A DNA stretch of 64,000 nt, from assembly GCA_008921705.1 (NCBI GenBank), contig VFFE01009203.1:755909-819908 (forward strand), read 5' to 3'. Origin of the DNA: Burhinus oedicnemus (taxonomy: Eukaryota; Chordata; Aves; Charadriiformes; Burhinidae). Shown here piece by piece: positions 48,119 through 61,665 of this stretch. The number at the start of each line of letters is the position of its first letter. Positions within the stretch are counted from its first letter, which is position 1. Below the pieces are notes generated by a model. It made no database searches and was not told the DNA's origin. It saw only the letters and a program-made list of their open reading frames with translations. The position numbers and the translations under genes were made by a program.

Positions 48119-51100
48119 AAACAACTTGTAACTTGATTTATAAACTAGCAAGTAAACAAACTGTTCATTCTTTGGCTGGCAAGACTCAGCAACACAACAG
48201 AGCTCATGATATGCTGGAATCAGTGGTTACTGTCTCCCAGCTGCATGCCATGTTCCAGCTCTTTGGGACAGATTTATCATCACATGTTTGAACTCCCGTG
48301 TGACATTTCCTTCTCTTTGAATGTGTGTGAATATGAGGCTGAGTGTTCCACAGATGCTTTTTCAAAACAGCAAAGTGATTCACTTTTAGAAACCCTCCCA
48401 TTAAAAAGAGAACATATTCAGCACAGTCCCACAAACAGGCTTGCTCTCATGACTGAGAGCAGTAAGCAGTCCCACTGGCACAGGAGCCAGGGTCCCACCT
48501 ATAGCAAATGTACTTCTTTCATCTTAGCACGTGTTACTCCAGTCTAAATCTTGATCAAATGTCAGCTAAGTGCCATAGCTTCATTTGGACCAACTGTCAA
48601 TAACTTCTCATTATTTTAAACTGCCTTGGTTCCCTTTCCAGAATGATGACTTGGGAGCACAGGAATGCCAACTGAGGAGATTTGGATCAAGATGGACTTT
48701 ACAAATTTACTTTTTCTAAGTCATTATCAGAGTTTTGTTTCCCAACATACAGACTTGATGAGATTTTTCATTTTAAAAATAAAGTAAAAAATTATATTAT
48801 GACTAGTTAGGTGCTTCGTTTGTGCTATGAAAGCCGATTTGAAACAGCAGTGCTGTCGAGATAAAGAGAACCTACCTTCAGAAGTATTTTAGCTCTGAAT
48901 GAACTTCCCATGCACTGTCATTTGTGGTTTTTTTCCATGATTAAGGATGTATTTACCTGTATTGTGTATCTGGCCCTTCTGTAGTTTTCTCAAATAATTC
49001 ATTATAAATAGTGAAGAAATGTTTGGAAGACACCAAAGCAACTGCCTAGAGAATGAACAAGCCATTTTAGAAGGGCTTGCTCGCTGCAGTGTGGGCAAGA
49101 GCCACTCCACACCACCTGAGCTGCTCTCCAGGATTGCTCCCAGGCATGGATGACGGTAGCAATACAGGCATGCTACTCAGTACCATGGCACAGTCGTACC
49201 AAGAGTGCAGCTTGCAGCTGGCATCATTTTTCCCCATCCGAATGCCTTCATTCCTCCTGCAACCTTAAATCCACTTGGACCACACCAGATAAGCATTCCT
49301 GTGCCTTAATCCCCTTAATCCCCTACACTTTAATCCCTCCCTCAGCACAACAGCTAGGCACCTGACAGCCGCTTTCACTCTAAAAGCACTGCTTGACATA
49401 TGCTCTGCGATGCATTAGCCGTGGGCAAAAGTCATGGGGTAATACAAATGCTACTCCCGCTTTTGCGTCAGCTGAGGCAGTGGGGACGGGAGCAAGAGAT
49501 TTCTGGTATCAGAGCAAGAGCAGGCGCAAGCACATCTCTGCGGGTCAGACAGTGGGGAGCCTGCGTGGGACTTGAGAGGCCCTGGGATGTTTAATGTGGC
49601 AGCCATGAAGTGTCTGGAGAACAGGACTCCCCTTCTACAGGCTCTGTTTGTGCTCATTTGTGCAGACTTCTATACACATGCTTTGGCTTCACTGGGCCAC
49701 AGCTGTCAGCAGAGGAAACATCTTCAACTTGCGTCATGTAAGGTGGGTTCTTGTGTAGGGTAACGGGTAAACTCCCAGTTTGTGCACAGCATGTCTTCAT
49801 TTTCTTCATTTTCTCCTGATTTACAGGAAATTGTTTGCTGCCAGATGACAGTTATATTGAAGGAGAAAAGGAAAAATGGAGCAAACTTTCTTATTCACTG
49901 TAACACCTGGCCCATGCTCCTGTGTTATCTGACATTGCCACATGGCCCGTCACCCTCTCTTAGTTACTACCTAAGGCACAGGCACAAGCATCACTAGTTG
50001 CCGAGTTTTCTATGCTTTAAGGATGACTTGGATACTAAATTCAGGGAAGTGCCTGTGGTTGTGAGACCCAATCTCACATACCTGAGGCTGCAGAAATCCC
50101 CTTTGGTCACAAGAAAACTTGGATTTCATCTGCACTCTTTCTCTTTGGTGTTTACTAATGGCAAGTTTAAGTGCTTAGTGTGTCACCTGTCATGACTCTC
50201 TCCTGCTTAGATAAGCAAAAGTTTCCAGGCAAGATACTGACATTGTGTTAAGTGACAGTAGGGTCACTACCCACATGGCTTCTCCAGAGAAATTCATGCT
50301 GTTTGGGACCAGCTCTCTTCCAGATCTGGCATACAATTGTATATAAATCACACTGCTGCCATAACAAACACATGTTCTGCAGTACTGTTTTTTCCTCTGC
50401 TGACTTAGCAACATCATAGGCTGACCACAGTAATAATTAAGGGTATTTCAAAATGAATTTCCTTTCATGCAGCAAAGGCCGCCTTCCTCGTTAAGTGCAA
50501 AATGCATTTCCTTATGAAGTTTTAACACAAGGAACCAGTATATGCAAGTGAGATAAATGCATGAAGAATTTAAGCAATATTCTTGAAAGTGCTCACGCGT
50601 ACAGCTTTAATGTACTTGCTTCACTTGGTGGAATACATTTTCCTTGCAGTCCGTTCTTTCCTCATTCCTTAACTTCAAAGTAAATTATGTCAGCACTAAA
50701 GCCCACTAACAGACAGTTCAACCACAAAACGCTGTTCTATAAAAAAAATGTTTAATAGCCGAAAGTGGAGAATTTATACCCAGAGACCTCCTGACCCGTA
50801 ACTGCAGCGTGTCAGTATGCTACTCAACAAAGCCTGGAGCAGCGTGACAGAAGTCCCCATGGGGCTGTGGAGTGCCAAGCCTGACATCCTTCCATTAAGC
50901 AGATTTAAAAACGTTAACTCACTCCAGTCTCTCAGGTTTAGGGAGAATCACCTGCTGCAAGTCTTTGTCTGTACGTGAGTGCAGTTTAAGATGGCTTAGA
51001 AATATGGTATGTGTAAAGAAACGTGGGTAGTCCATCAGGAGACGTGTTTATGGTTACACATGTATGTATGGGATGGACTCACTGGACGGCGTGCGTGTGC

Positions 51101-54100
51101 ATGGGAGACAGACAGAGATATCTCCAGGGTACCTTGGGTAGGTGTGTTTTTGGATGCAAGGTCCTGCTCCTACCTTGCTCCTAACTAAGGGCTCCTGCTG
51201 GGGATATTCTCTTCTTTTACATCACCCAGGCTGAAGGCAGCCAGCCAAGAGCAGCAAGGACCAGAAGAAGAGCTCCAGGGAGCCTTCACTTGTCTAAACT
51301 GGGAAAGCAGAGACCTGTATAGGAGTGGGGGGCAGGACTGACTGCCCTTGGTCAGTAGTGCTGCCTCAGAGCTGCACTTCATGACTGGTGTCCCCACCCA
51401 TGTCAGCGATGCTGAGCTGTTCCAGGCTTCACCGCAGCCGCTTCAGATGGGCACTTAGGTGGGGACCAGAGCAGGTTGGGAAGATCGGGTTATACAGTGG
51501 TGGGCTCCCTCCTGGGGTGTCTCTGGGGTCAACTCCATACACTAAAGCTAAGTGAGGGTGGGCTATTCCCTCTGGCAGGTGGGCACCACTCTTAGGTCAC
51601 CTCTGAAGGCAGCTGCAGCTGCAAAGGGCACACGGTGCAGCACGGTCTCTCCACGGCTTAGGGCATGAAGAATACTTATTTCATTTGGCTTCCAAGAAAA
51701 TCCACCCTTGATTAAATCTCCTGGACTCCGTTAGTGAAAAGACCAGGTGCTGGATTTGTTTATGTTATAAGTGAGTAGGGCTTAAAGGAATTTGGCTAAA
51801 TTACTCTATAAGTGGGTTTGACTCACAATCAGCGGAGACTGTTTAAAAATGTGGGATGAGATTATGTCTGGCTACTACAAGAAGACAGGAAAAAGGCATT
51901 ATTCTGTCCCAGAGTGTGCCAGCACTGCAGATAGCCACGACTGTACATGCCTGAGGAATATGCTACCAGAAGCTAGCCTGAAATACCTGCTGCTATTTGA
52001 GATCTGAAGAAGAAATCTTTATAATATTTACTTTCATTTTCTTTTTCATTATGGAGGCATACAGTTGTTCAAGCAGATTGGATTAAGAGCCATTTTAATG
52101 ATATACAAAAAGACTAATTAACATGTAAAATAATACCTCACTCTTTAAATTTCCTGGGTTTACTCTGAGAATATGTTTTAGTAATTATGCTGTGGATGCC
52201 AAATAGTGGGAAGAAAACTCATTCCTAAGCTAATTGACATATGTTTCATTTTGTCTAATCTAGTTTTCTGTGTGTTGATGAGAAATAGCATATTTTTCTT
52301 TTACTCTTTTCCTTGCAATAATGGGATTGCTCTTGGTTGCTTATACATGCTTGTATCTTCTCTACAGTGTAACTTCTTTATCAGGCAAACAAGGTAATAA
52401 GACTAATTTGAGACAATAGCCAGCTACTTTATGGATCCTGGAGTCAAATTTTTATTAGGAAAATGTTATGTTTTAAGGTGCACCAAAATGAAATGGCATT
52501 ACGTTTGTAATTAGTTTTGAAGTAGTTGTTTGGGAAAAGTTGTTTTGACAGCATGTTTCATTAAAGCCAGTACATTAATTCTCAAAGTGTAAATTAGAAA
52601 AAATTACCTGCACTGTAACTTGGAGAATAGATCCTAAGGAAGCTGTGAGGAAGCAGACTTATGATCAGAAGTATTTTTTAATTTGATTGTCTAAAATATA
52701 GAGATCAAAATAAATGTTTCGTTTTGGGAGGAAGTTTGACAACCATATAGATGCAGAAACAATCTGCAGTTGTGAGAAGAATTTTTGTTTGCTTTTACAG
52801 GCTTTACCCTTCAAAACTGATAGAGAAGTCTTCTTAGTAATTAAAGTTCTTGAAATAAAGATATTAAAGATACCACATCAAAAATCTAATTATTAACAAA
52901 AAAAAAAGAAAAAAGCATTTTAAGTTCAATGATGATTTGTTCTGATTTGTAGGAATGTTAGCATATAGAACAAAATTTTCCAAAATACGTGATCACAAGC
53001 TTTAGCATATTGCTTTTTCTTTTTTTTATCCCTTCTTTTCTATAACAGGATGTATTCAGTTTATAATAATTCTCTTTCTGACATGTTTTACCTTTCTAAA
53101 AGTAATGCAATTTGATAAAGTGTAAGACGTAGTTCAGACCATTCACTCAAAGTTAGTTATGAACCTCCGCCTACGAGAAAAGGTTTCTTGTCTCATCTCT
53201 GACAGTTTCAACATCCTGATAAATGTATCTGAAGATATTTGAAAATAATCTGAAAAATGAAGCATGGTGAGATTAAAATGGATTCTGGTAACAATTATTC
53301 TTGATAAATTTCCCTGGTATGCCTGATGAACATGGGAGGACAGATGGGATTTATTGGTAATCTCACAAATGCCCAGAAAGTGTTTCCATTTTTTCCAACT
53401 TAAAAGTCACAAATAACTCTTTAAACACTTTATTCTAAGACTTGTCTTGTTGCCTGTGAAGGATAAAAAGTCATCAAGAGGCAAGGTATACAAAAGAGAG
53501 GCCTTAGCAGTCTTACACGCCAAGGAATCTGCTCACACTGAACTTGCTGATGTTTATGGAAATTTCTAGGTCATATTTTATTGTACTTAGTAGTAGCATT
53601 ATTAGCACCCTAGTATTATCCATGCTAACACTATATAATCCTAATCTGATCATAGATCCAGCATTCATAAACTGATATCTCAAACAACATACACACCATC
53701 AAATACTTAGCAAGAGGAGACAGTAGCTCCTCGTTGCAGATGGGGATAAGGAAAGGTGACATTTTATGCATCTTTTTAAACAGTTTGTTCTGAGTTTGCT
53801 GCTGAAGTTTAATTTGGCAAAGTTACCTGTCACCAAGGAAAAATTAATTTGGTGAGAATGATGTAAAGATGTGGATGCTTACAAATATTCAGACCAACTT
53901 ACTCCTTCTAGATGCAGGGTCAGGAATAGAAACAATTAAAATCTTACTGGTAACTGCTTAGTGATACCACTGCCACTTTATGTGAGACAAAGTGCTTTAT
54001 TCCAGTCAATATCACCATTAAACTGTGCAGAAGATAGCTATATGGGAAAAGGTGTGGGTGATAAAAACCTCATCTTCGTTGTCAGGAAACGGTATCCCTC

Positions 54101-54217
54101 TGTTTCTTTTTCTTCCCATGGTCTAAAACTGATAGAGTGGATAGCTTGCTTCCTTGTTTTATACCTTTTTGCAGTTCCAACTAAAAGTCTATTGATGATA
54201 GGACACGTGTTAACAGA
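48119..54217. other. Mixed-composition DNA with two GC-richer pockets, no gene seen
   Basis: GC-richer pockets lie at about 49070-49760 and 51060-51660. Neither contains a frame that resembles a known protein, and open frames overlap on both strands. The rest is AT-rich. Confidence 0.5.
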
Positions 54218-54482
54218 TGTCCAGTGAAGCATTTGACACAGTGCTGTGTGGACAATCACAAAGGTAACTGGAGAAGAATGGATTTTATACAAGAATTTTT
54301 TAGAGGAATAAGAAGGTAACTAAAGTGGATGTGACAAAGTGTCGTTTGAAAGAAATTTCAGGCCTGAGAAAGTTTAATAGTAGAGTTCCTTAATGGGTGA
54401 TCTTACAACAGACTGTAATTAGTGCTTTCATTAATGACAAAGGATAAATACATGTTAATGAAGTGGAGGCACAAGGCACAAG
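54218..54482 (+). mobile_element. Ancient CR1-type LINE scrap (RT domain)
   Basis: The plus strand reads SSEAFDTVLCG near 54220 (RT motif A region, SKAFDTV in CR1). About 200 bp on, it reads ISAFINDKG, then stop-IHVNEVEAQGT, matching the FNIFINDIDKG...KFADDTK block that ends at the RT catalytic motif. Spacing and order fit CR1 RT, although the sequence in between is badly decayed. The catalytic ADD motif is lost. Confidence 0.65.
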
Positions 54483-55786
54483 TCATGGTTAAAACCAATT
54501 GGTTTAGGTTGCATTATTCTCTTGTGCTTAAAAGTTTTCTAAAAGTTCATGGGGAATACTGGCTGTGGCATATGTACAAAAACACGTGAACACACATGCC
54601 TAAGCAGATATATAAACATGATGTTACATCAGAGTGAAAGATAAGGAGAGGAAAATGCCAAACCCCTGATACTCCTAATGTCCACTATGGAGTAGGAAAT
54701 GTGCATATATTTCAGTAGTAAATGATGCATGTTTTGAACAGTTACCAGTTCTGAGTCATGACTAAATTATCTCAAATCTCTTTCTGATATGATGATTTCT
54801 ACATCTATAGCAATGATTTCAATGACAATGTGTGTGAATCGTCTTGGTTCGCAAGAATGGCTGTGAAAGTCTTGTTTGCCCAAAGACCCTCTGTTTCAAG
54901 ACAGAGATTTCAGTAAGCATTGCCCTCTCCAAGTGAGAGGTATAAATTACGTAAATACTCAGGGTAATGCTGTGGAGCAGTTTACCAGGTGGGAATGTTC
55001 ACATATAAAGCAAAGATAATATCCAATGTTTTCACTCATTTGGTCCATCTTTTTTGAGATAAACCCTGAAATTGTGCAGATTCTGGGCGCCTTCAACTGA
55101 ATGCCAAAATTGCATCCCTTCATTTCTACCCCATAAAAAATCCTTCATTCCTTTGTAAAGTATATGGGTGTAGAACCCTTCATTTGCTAAACTGAGTGGA
55201 GGGCATGGTTTTGAAGGTATAACCATTGCAGCTTTGTAGGACAAGAGACTGGAAAAATGATGCTGGAAATTTCTCAGAGTCTAGTGAGTAGTTTTCACCA
55301 GTCGTGATCATTGCACTCCCCTTGCCTCCTCCTCTAGTACCCAAAGGTGCAGCCTTTATTTTCACTGTCTCGTGTCACTGATCTAAATAGCAAGCTCACA
55401 AGAAGGTCAATTCTTCATGTGTCTGCTTTGTGATTCAGCTCTATGGGAAGACACCAATGACACCTGTGAGTACTCTAGCTCAGGAATTATGAGCCTTCTG
55501 CTCTAATTGCAGGAAACTTCCATGACAGCCTGAGTGGATTCCATGTGGCTGTAATCACTAGCTACATCTCAACTGCACCTATACTCATGTTCTTGCCTTC
55601 TTGCCTAAATTTGCCGTGCAGTTAGTCATCCCAGAAAACCGATCCAGACAAAAATAAACCTGGTAGAAAACAATAACAAATGAAAAAAGTAACTTGTTTT
55701 CAGCCAGAGCTGCTCCCTGCAGCAGTTTGTTGCAGAGAGGTGCACTAGTGCCTGACAAAGGGGAGGGTCAGGAACACGTGGGCGGA

Positions 55787-55820
55787 AGATTTGGGAAGGC
55801 TGGCAAACCTTCCCAAATCT
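55787..55820. repeat. Perfect 13-bp inverted repeat, 8-nt loop
   Basis: The arms are AGATTTGGGAAGG (55787-55799) and CCTTCCCAAATCT (55808-55820), separated by CTGGCAAA. All 13 pairs are Watson-Crick. A stem this long with a short loop is unlikely by chance at any given site. It may be a remnant of a mobile-element end, a template-switch product, or an RNA hairpin if transcribed. Confidence 0.9.
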
Positions 55821-58800
55821 AAACCTTGTTTAGCTTTGCGTTAGCTGTCAGTTTCCCTGCAGGAAGAGAGAGAGAGTAGCTTGAGCTCAGCATCAGCTTG
55901 ATGTGGCTTCACTGTTCTGAGACCTGACCTACAACCTATGATTAATGCTGCACTGGACCACACAGACTCGCCTGAGTGTTTGGGGCCCTCAGGTGTTCCT
56001 GTACTGAGTGGTGGTGTTGTGTGTAGGCATGCCGTTTCACACGGAGCGATGCTGTTGGGATGCAGCTCAGTCACCTCCTGCATGCTCACTTAAAATCACA
56101 TCCAGCCAGAGTTTGACTGGTATGTGATGGGCTGGCACAGGGGCAGTGCAAAGGCAGTACCTTAACGGGTTCCAGCTCATACAAAGTTCAAAGTCACTTC
56201 AGATTAAAGCCTGCTAAGATCTGAACTTGGAGACAAAGCTGCAGCTTCTTGCATGGTCCAGATGAGCTGAAGTGCAGTGTCATGTCCCTTTGACAGGCAA
56301 GTTTTCTCACCCTCCATTGCATTTCCATTGCCATGCTTAGTCTCAATACATCATGGGAAAACTCTCCTGAAAAAGGTAGGATTTAACAAGAATCGTTTTG
56401 AAGCAAAGAAGTCAGTTAGAAAATGATCAGTGTCCTAATGGTGTAGCACCAATTCTTTCACTAATAAAAACTGTACTGGGATCAAAATACACAAAATGCA
56501 GCTAACCACAGGGTGCCTAATTATAGTTACTAGTTTCTCGTTTATTTCTTTTCTGGTAATTTGCCTACAAATATGTTTTACTGTCCGTAGATTTGGCTGA
56601 ACATTATCAAGCCCAAATTAATGGAATGACTCAACTTATAAGCTGATGATTCAGATACATCAATGATGGGAGTTCAGGAGAGGTTTTCAATAAATAAGTA
56701 ACAAAACAGAAAAAAACCCCTATCTGAGAATGCAAAGTGAAAACTCTAGGTTTAAATGTTCATTTTGGTTTATTACATATTCAGAGTCTATCTGGGCCTT
56801 GGCTTGCTCTTTTCTGAAAGGCATAAATGTGATGAAATAACTATTTTTTTGTATTATGCACTTGAGCTTCACTGCAATTATATCCAGCAATTCTGTACAG
56901 AATCTACAGGTATGAAAAATGTTGCTGTTGGACAGTCATACACTAGACTATTATTATGCCACATTTTAACTAGCTTAATCTAAAAGAATTAAACAATGTA
57001 CTTCAACTACCACACAAAGATATTCCATAGTCTAAGTGAAGTCAAATGTACTGGGGAAAAAAGTGTGAGACTGACTGAATTTTCCCTGGAAAATTCCAGA
57101 GATACAGTATAGTAACCCTGTTACGTTAATACTCTGCTTGATATGAGATGCTCTCCTTCAGCAAAGGTGGTTTATAGCAATGTGAAGTATTAGAAATCAC
57201 AATAACAATAATTAATCTGGATTAATACAACAATTTGGGCAGTTTGTAGGATTTCACTAGGTTTTGGTTTGCATTGGTTTTTTTTTATGTTGTAGTAGTA
57301 GCTTTAGTTATTATAGAAAGGACTTTTTATTCCCTTTAAAAGGCAAAACTGTTTGGCAGTTGCAGCAAAAGGACCACCTGTAATCCCCAAACTATACAGG
57401 ATACAGCTTACACTCTGTTATGCTACCACATAGCTGTGTTATTGCCACATTCACCTTTCTTTCCCCCTTTCCCCCAAGGTATTTGTCATTTCACACATAT
57501 TCATAAAAGCTGATTTGTTATTACCACTCTCTGAAGAAAATTATTTTTTCAGAAATGTATCTGTGTTGCAGTACCTCTTGGGAGCCTTAGGCATAGGTAA
57601 CTACATACACTGAATAAACACATGAAAAACCACAGCCCTTTCCAGAGAGCTTCCAGTGTAAGAGGAGAAAGGCAGCAGACAGATACAAAGGAATGGAGTT
57701 GTGTCTCCTCATTTAATAATGTAGAAGTCAAGACCAAATCCCTAGTCTCAGCTGGGCCCTTCTCATAGCCAAAAAGAGGTATGGGCACCTCCAGAACTGC
57801 TCAAAGATAGCGATCCAAGTGGGGTGAACCACACTTAGAAGTCACTATTTTTTTCCAGGGACTTTTAATGGAGGCTGGGCTGACTGCCTCTGATTAGACA
57901 ACCAGTTTCTAGTGACTAGAATTAAGCATCTTGGTGCCATTATAATCATCACTAGTTTCACTGCTGCCTTTGTTTGTTCATAAACAGCCTTTATTCCAGC
58001 ACATTCCCTCACTGTGACCTTTTGTCCTAATACACTTGTAAAAGAAAAGTCTTTCTCTTCCTTATTACTCAATTGGCTAGCATTAACTGATTCTTATTTA
58101 TCTCACTGGTGAATTGTGGGGAATAATTAATGTTTGCTTTGAAAACGAGCATCATTGCATCAAATGCTAGTTTGAGGAGAAAGATGCTTTTTGATGTTCT
58201 TATCTTTTTTGTGCAGGCTTTAATTGGCTCTGTATTCATCTTCCTCCCACTCTTTCAGTTGCAAGTTCAATTCTTTTTTAACCTCAGAACTTTGAGCAGT
58301 TTCTCTAAAAATGCACAATAGTCACTCTTGATCTGCCCCATTCATTTCTTTCGGATGTCTGAGTGCCCAGGGAATAGAAGGAGACGAAGACAATTTTTCA
58401 GGTCACAAGGATGACATGGTGGACATGTATGCTAGTTAGATGGAGTGAAGAGAAAATTTCTGAGAGGTTGTAGGAGAGAGAAATCTCAGTCGTGCTTGTC
58501 CCTGTGCTTTTTTTTTCCCAGGTGAGAAGTCCTTCACCGGGCTGGGATTCTTGTCTCATATGGAGAGTAGGAAGTTGTTTTCATTTTTGCAGGATTTTTT
58601 GTTTCTGGGTTTCCTATTTGCTTCAGAGGGATGAGGGGGAATACAAGCAGAACAACCGATCAGATGATGGATTTAAAACCTGAAGGAAAAGACAAAGGTA
58701 ATGGCCAGCTCTCATTGGACTTGGATTAGCCTTATTCCTCTGTAGAGGAGGCAGAATTTTTGGCACTTGCAAACTGTGAAACTGAACTGGACAAAACCAC

Positions 58801-59171
58801 AGAAAACATATGGTACTGTAGAAGTATTACAAAAAATTGTGATTTACAAGGTGTCCCAGAAGTATTTGTATTTCTGATTCCACAATCTTGAGAATTTATC
58901 CCTGTTCGAAGAGCTAAATTTTCTTTTTCATCTTTCACAAAAATGCATGGTAATCTAAATATACAAATGCTAACAATCTACAACAAACAAGCAAAAAAAC
59001 CCAATAGACAAAGCTTGTTGTTGTGGCCTGACAGTGATCTGATTAGCTGAATCTGATACACTGGCTAGCTATTTTCTGAATGCCTGACCCTGTAAAAGCT
59101 GGAAGACATATAAATGTTATTATCTCTCAGTTGACTCACATTAAACATATTAACATTTTGGAAACTCATAC

Positions 59172-59239
59172 AAAAAAAAAAAAATCATCTGAATAAAGTA
59201 CATAGAAATGAAGAAATGAAAAAAAAAAAAAAAAAAAAA
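59172..59239 (+). repeat. Two A-runs with an AATAAA between them
   Basis: A13 lies at 59172-59184 and A21 at 59219-59239. An AATAAA hexamer at 59192-59197 precedes the second run by about 21 bases. The layout resembles a polyadenylated retrocopy end, but no recognisable gene body lies upstream. Confidence 0.6.
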
Positions 59240-60284
59240 GATCCAGGCCTAATAAGTCTGGAAAAAATTTCTCTGAAAGAGGATAAGAAATACATCCAGA
59301 CCTGAAGACCTTTGCTTTGGACTATGTCTGGGTTTGATACTACATTTTCCAACATTCGGCCACTGCTTTAAAAGGATGGAGACTTTGTTCATATGCTTGG
59401 TAATCACAAGTGAATATTTGGCCCATATGAACTTCATTTAATCATGAAAATTAAATGTCTCATGTTAGTACCAAAAATTCAGTTTGGAGGGAAGCAGTTT
59501 TTTATTATTACATTTTTGACCAGAGATTGCAAACAGTGCCATGAGATTTAGCTGACCATCTGTAAGGCTTGTGTATTGAATAATGACTATCACAATCTCA
59601 GTACAGAATTTATGGTAGGTTGTTTGCAAGGTATTGATAAGCCAGAACTTCATTCTCACTAGGTCATTCATATCTTAATGAATTTTCAGTACTAAGCAAA
59701 TTGGTAAAACTCACAGCCTATATAAGGACAAATAAAGCAGCAAAACCGGTAGATTAGATGGTGGATTAGATTTTATGATCTTTATCTTTTATGATCCAGA
59801 ATAGTTTAGCCTGTTTAAAAGCAGTTTGCTTTTTTGAAGAAATTCTGGATATGTATTAACCGAAATGATGGATAGTATTAAAACTTCTGTTCTTTTAGCA
59901 GAATTATTTTCAGGCACAGCTCCTAAGATAGAGAATGAATCCCACTAGATTGGGTCTTAAAGATCATAGGGAAAAGCAGCGACATGATTAGTTTTACCTT
60001 CTATTAATGACCAAACAGACAAAGAAAAAAGAAATGAAAATTGTTTGCCATTGATTTTGCTGGATTTTTTTAGTTTCCTTTCAAGTTTTGATAGTAACTT
60101 TGCTGTGGATAAAAGTGTTGGAACTATAAAAAGCCATCAGAAAATTTTCTGGGATTGATGTGAGAGCTGAAAGTGTTGGATGCTACTGATAGAAACTCTC
60201 TGAGCAGGAGGGAAAAGGGCAAAGAACTCATCAGGACTGACCTGCCGGTGAATAAACACTGCAGTGCTCACACTAGCAGAGAGG

Positions 60285-60313
60285 TGTTTACAGCTGTTTA
60301 CAGCTGTTTACAG
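60285..60313 (+). repeat. Tandem decamer (TGTTTACAGC)x3
   Basis: Three perfect or nearly complete copies of TGTTTACAGC are present. The unit contains TGTTTAC, which matches the forkhead-factor core, so a regulatory role is conceivable but unproven. Confidence 0.8.
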
Positions 60314-61665
60314 ACTACATAGTGGTCTCTAAGTGCACTTGTACTTAAAAGGAGATGTTATATTCAGATTAAATATATGTATTACACAGTGGATATAGTT
60401 CACAGTGAATATCATATGTATGTTCCATCTTGATGGCAAAGAGTGCATTTTGTCCCAGGGTTGCAGCCTGGAGCAACAGATGTGAGAGGGCTGTTGTGGA
60501 GCGCATGACTTGACATCTCCTGGGATGTAGCCGCGCTGCCTGGAGGTTCAGCACAGGTTGTCCGTGCCTTGTGTTCACTTCCACTCATGGCTGTGGGCCC
60601 TGAGATGCAGCTGGAGATGGGATGAGAGTACCCACGGTGCCTTGGCCACGCAGCATCCCCTACACGCATGGCAAAGCAGGTAGTATGGTGCACTATGAGA
60701 GTGGCTCTGAGGGATCTGCTCCCCCATCTGTCCTGGGAGGACCGAGGCACAGCTTAACATGTGGTTTTCTCTGTTTTCTGAAAAGCATCAACCTTCACTT
60801 AACAATATTGTTCAATTGGGGCTTTAAATATTACAGCAGTACCAGTGAATGGCATTAAATCATTTCCTGAGCTAGAAATGATAGCCAAAACCCTAATCTG
60901 GAGGGACTGCAGCCAAATATCTTCAAGCTGTAATTAGCAGAGGACTACATGTTACATTTTGAAACCCACTATCTATGAGGATTTAAAAATTGCTCACCAA
61001 ATGGGATACATTCAAAGCGCACTTGAATGTTTCCCTTCTTTATATTTTCAGGATGCTTTGTGACCTACACTCTTACCTAGAGCTGCCTACAAGCGTTTAG
61101 TCTGCCATTTTCTCCAAAATAACCCAGACATTGCTGCTGCAGAGAAAGGACTTGGGATTTTTATAATATTAAAAGCCTTTAAAAAGCATCAACAAACCCA
61201 ACAGCCTGAGGACACCTTTCATAAGATATTCAGCTGCTATTCAAGGGCTCATGTGGATAGGGGATTTGTCATTTTAAATGACAATTTCCTTCTGATTCAT
61301 AATCAATTTTACTTTAAAATACAGGTCCAGTTCCTCAGCAGCTGCAGATCAGACCTCAGCAAATAATTTAGCACCACGGGCACAGGTTAGTAGATGAAAG
61401 AAGACACCTCCATCTACATTCCAGGTGGCTCAAGGTGTTTACATCTGACCAGATGTAGTTGGATTCCCTGAACGAAACATCCCCTGACTGCATGCAGTTT
61501 GAAGATTCAGATCCGTGTGTCCCTTTTGGGGCTGGAGGTCGTGGGATGGTGAGTTCCTGCTTAGCTGCTTATGAAATTAATGTCATTCACCTGTGCACAA
61601 ACCACTTCTTACACCTGACCTGGAGACTGGGGATTGTTCAGGATTTTGCTGCAGAATGGCTTGTT

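Larger units (their letters stand above)
54483..61665. other. AT-rich DNA with one GC-richer pocket, no gene seen
   Basis: A GC-richer pocket at about 60420-60760 holds overlapping frames of up to 112 codons on the minus strand, with no recognisable domain. Other contents are listed separately: a hairpin at 55787, A-runs near 59172-59239 and a decamer repeat at 60285. A stretch near 57610-57690 vaguely resembles an old sauropsid repeat but is too weak to call. Confidence 0.5.

Noticed and set aside
57077..57096. 9-bp inverted repeat with a 2-nt loop
   Set aside because: The stem is short and AT-rich, and such repeats are expected by chance in 64 kb.
57610..57690. Weak resemblance to an old sauropsid interspersed repeat
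   Set aside because: The resemblance is from memory and too short to support a call without a library search.
60412..60750. 112-codon minus frame in a GC-richer pocket
   Set aside because: No domain or codon pattern supports it, and overlapping frames exist on both strands, as expected in GC-richer DNA.
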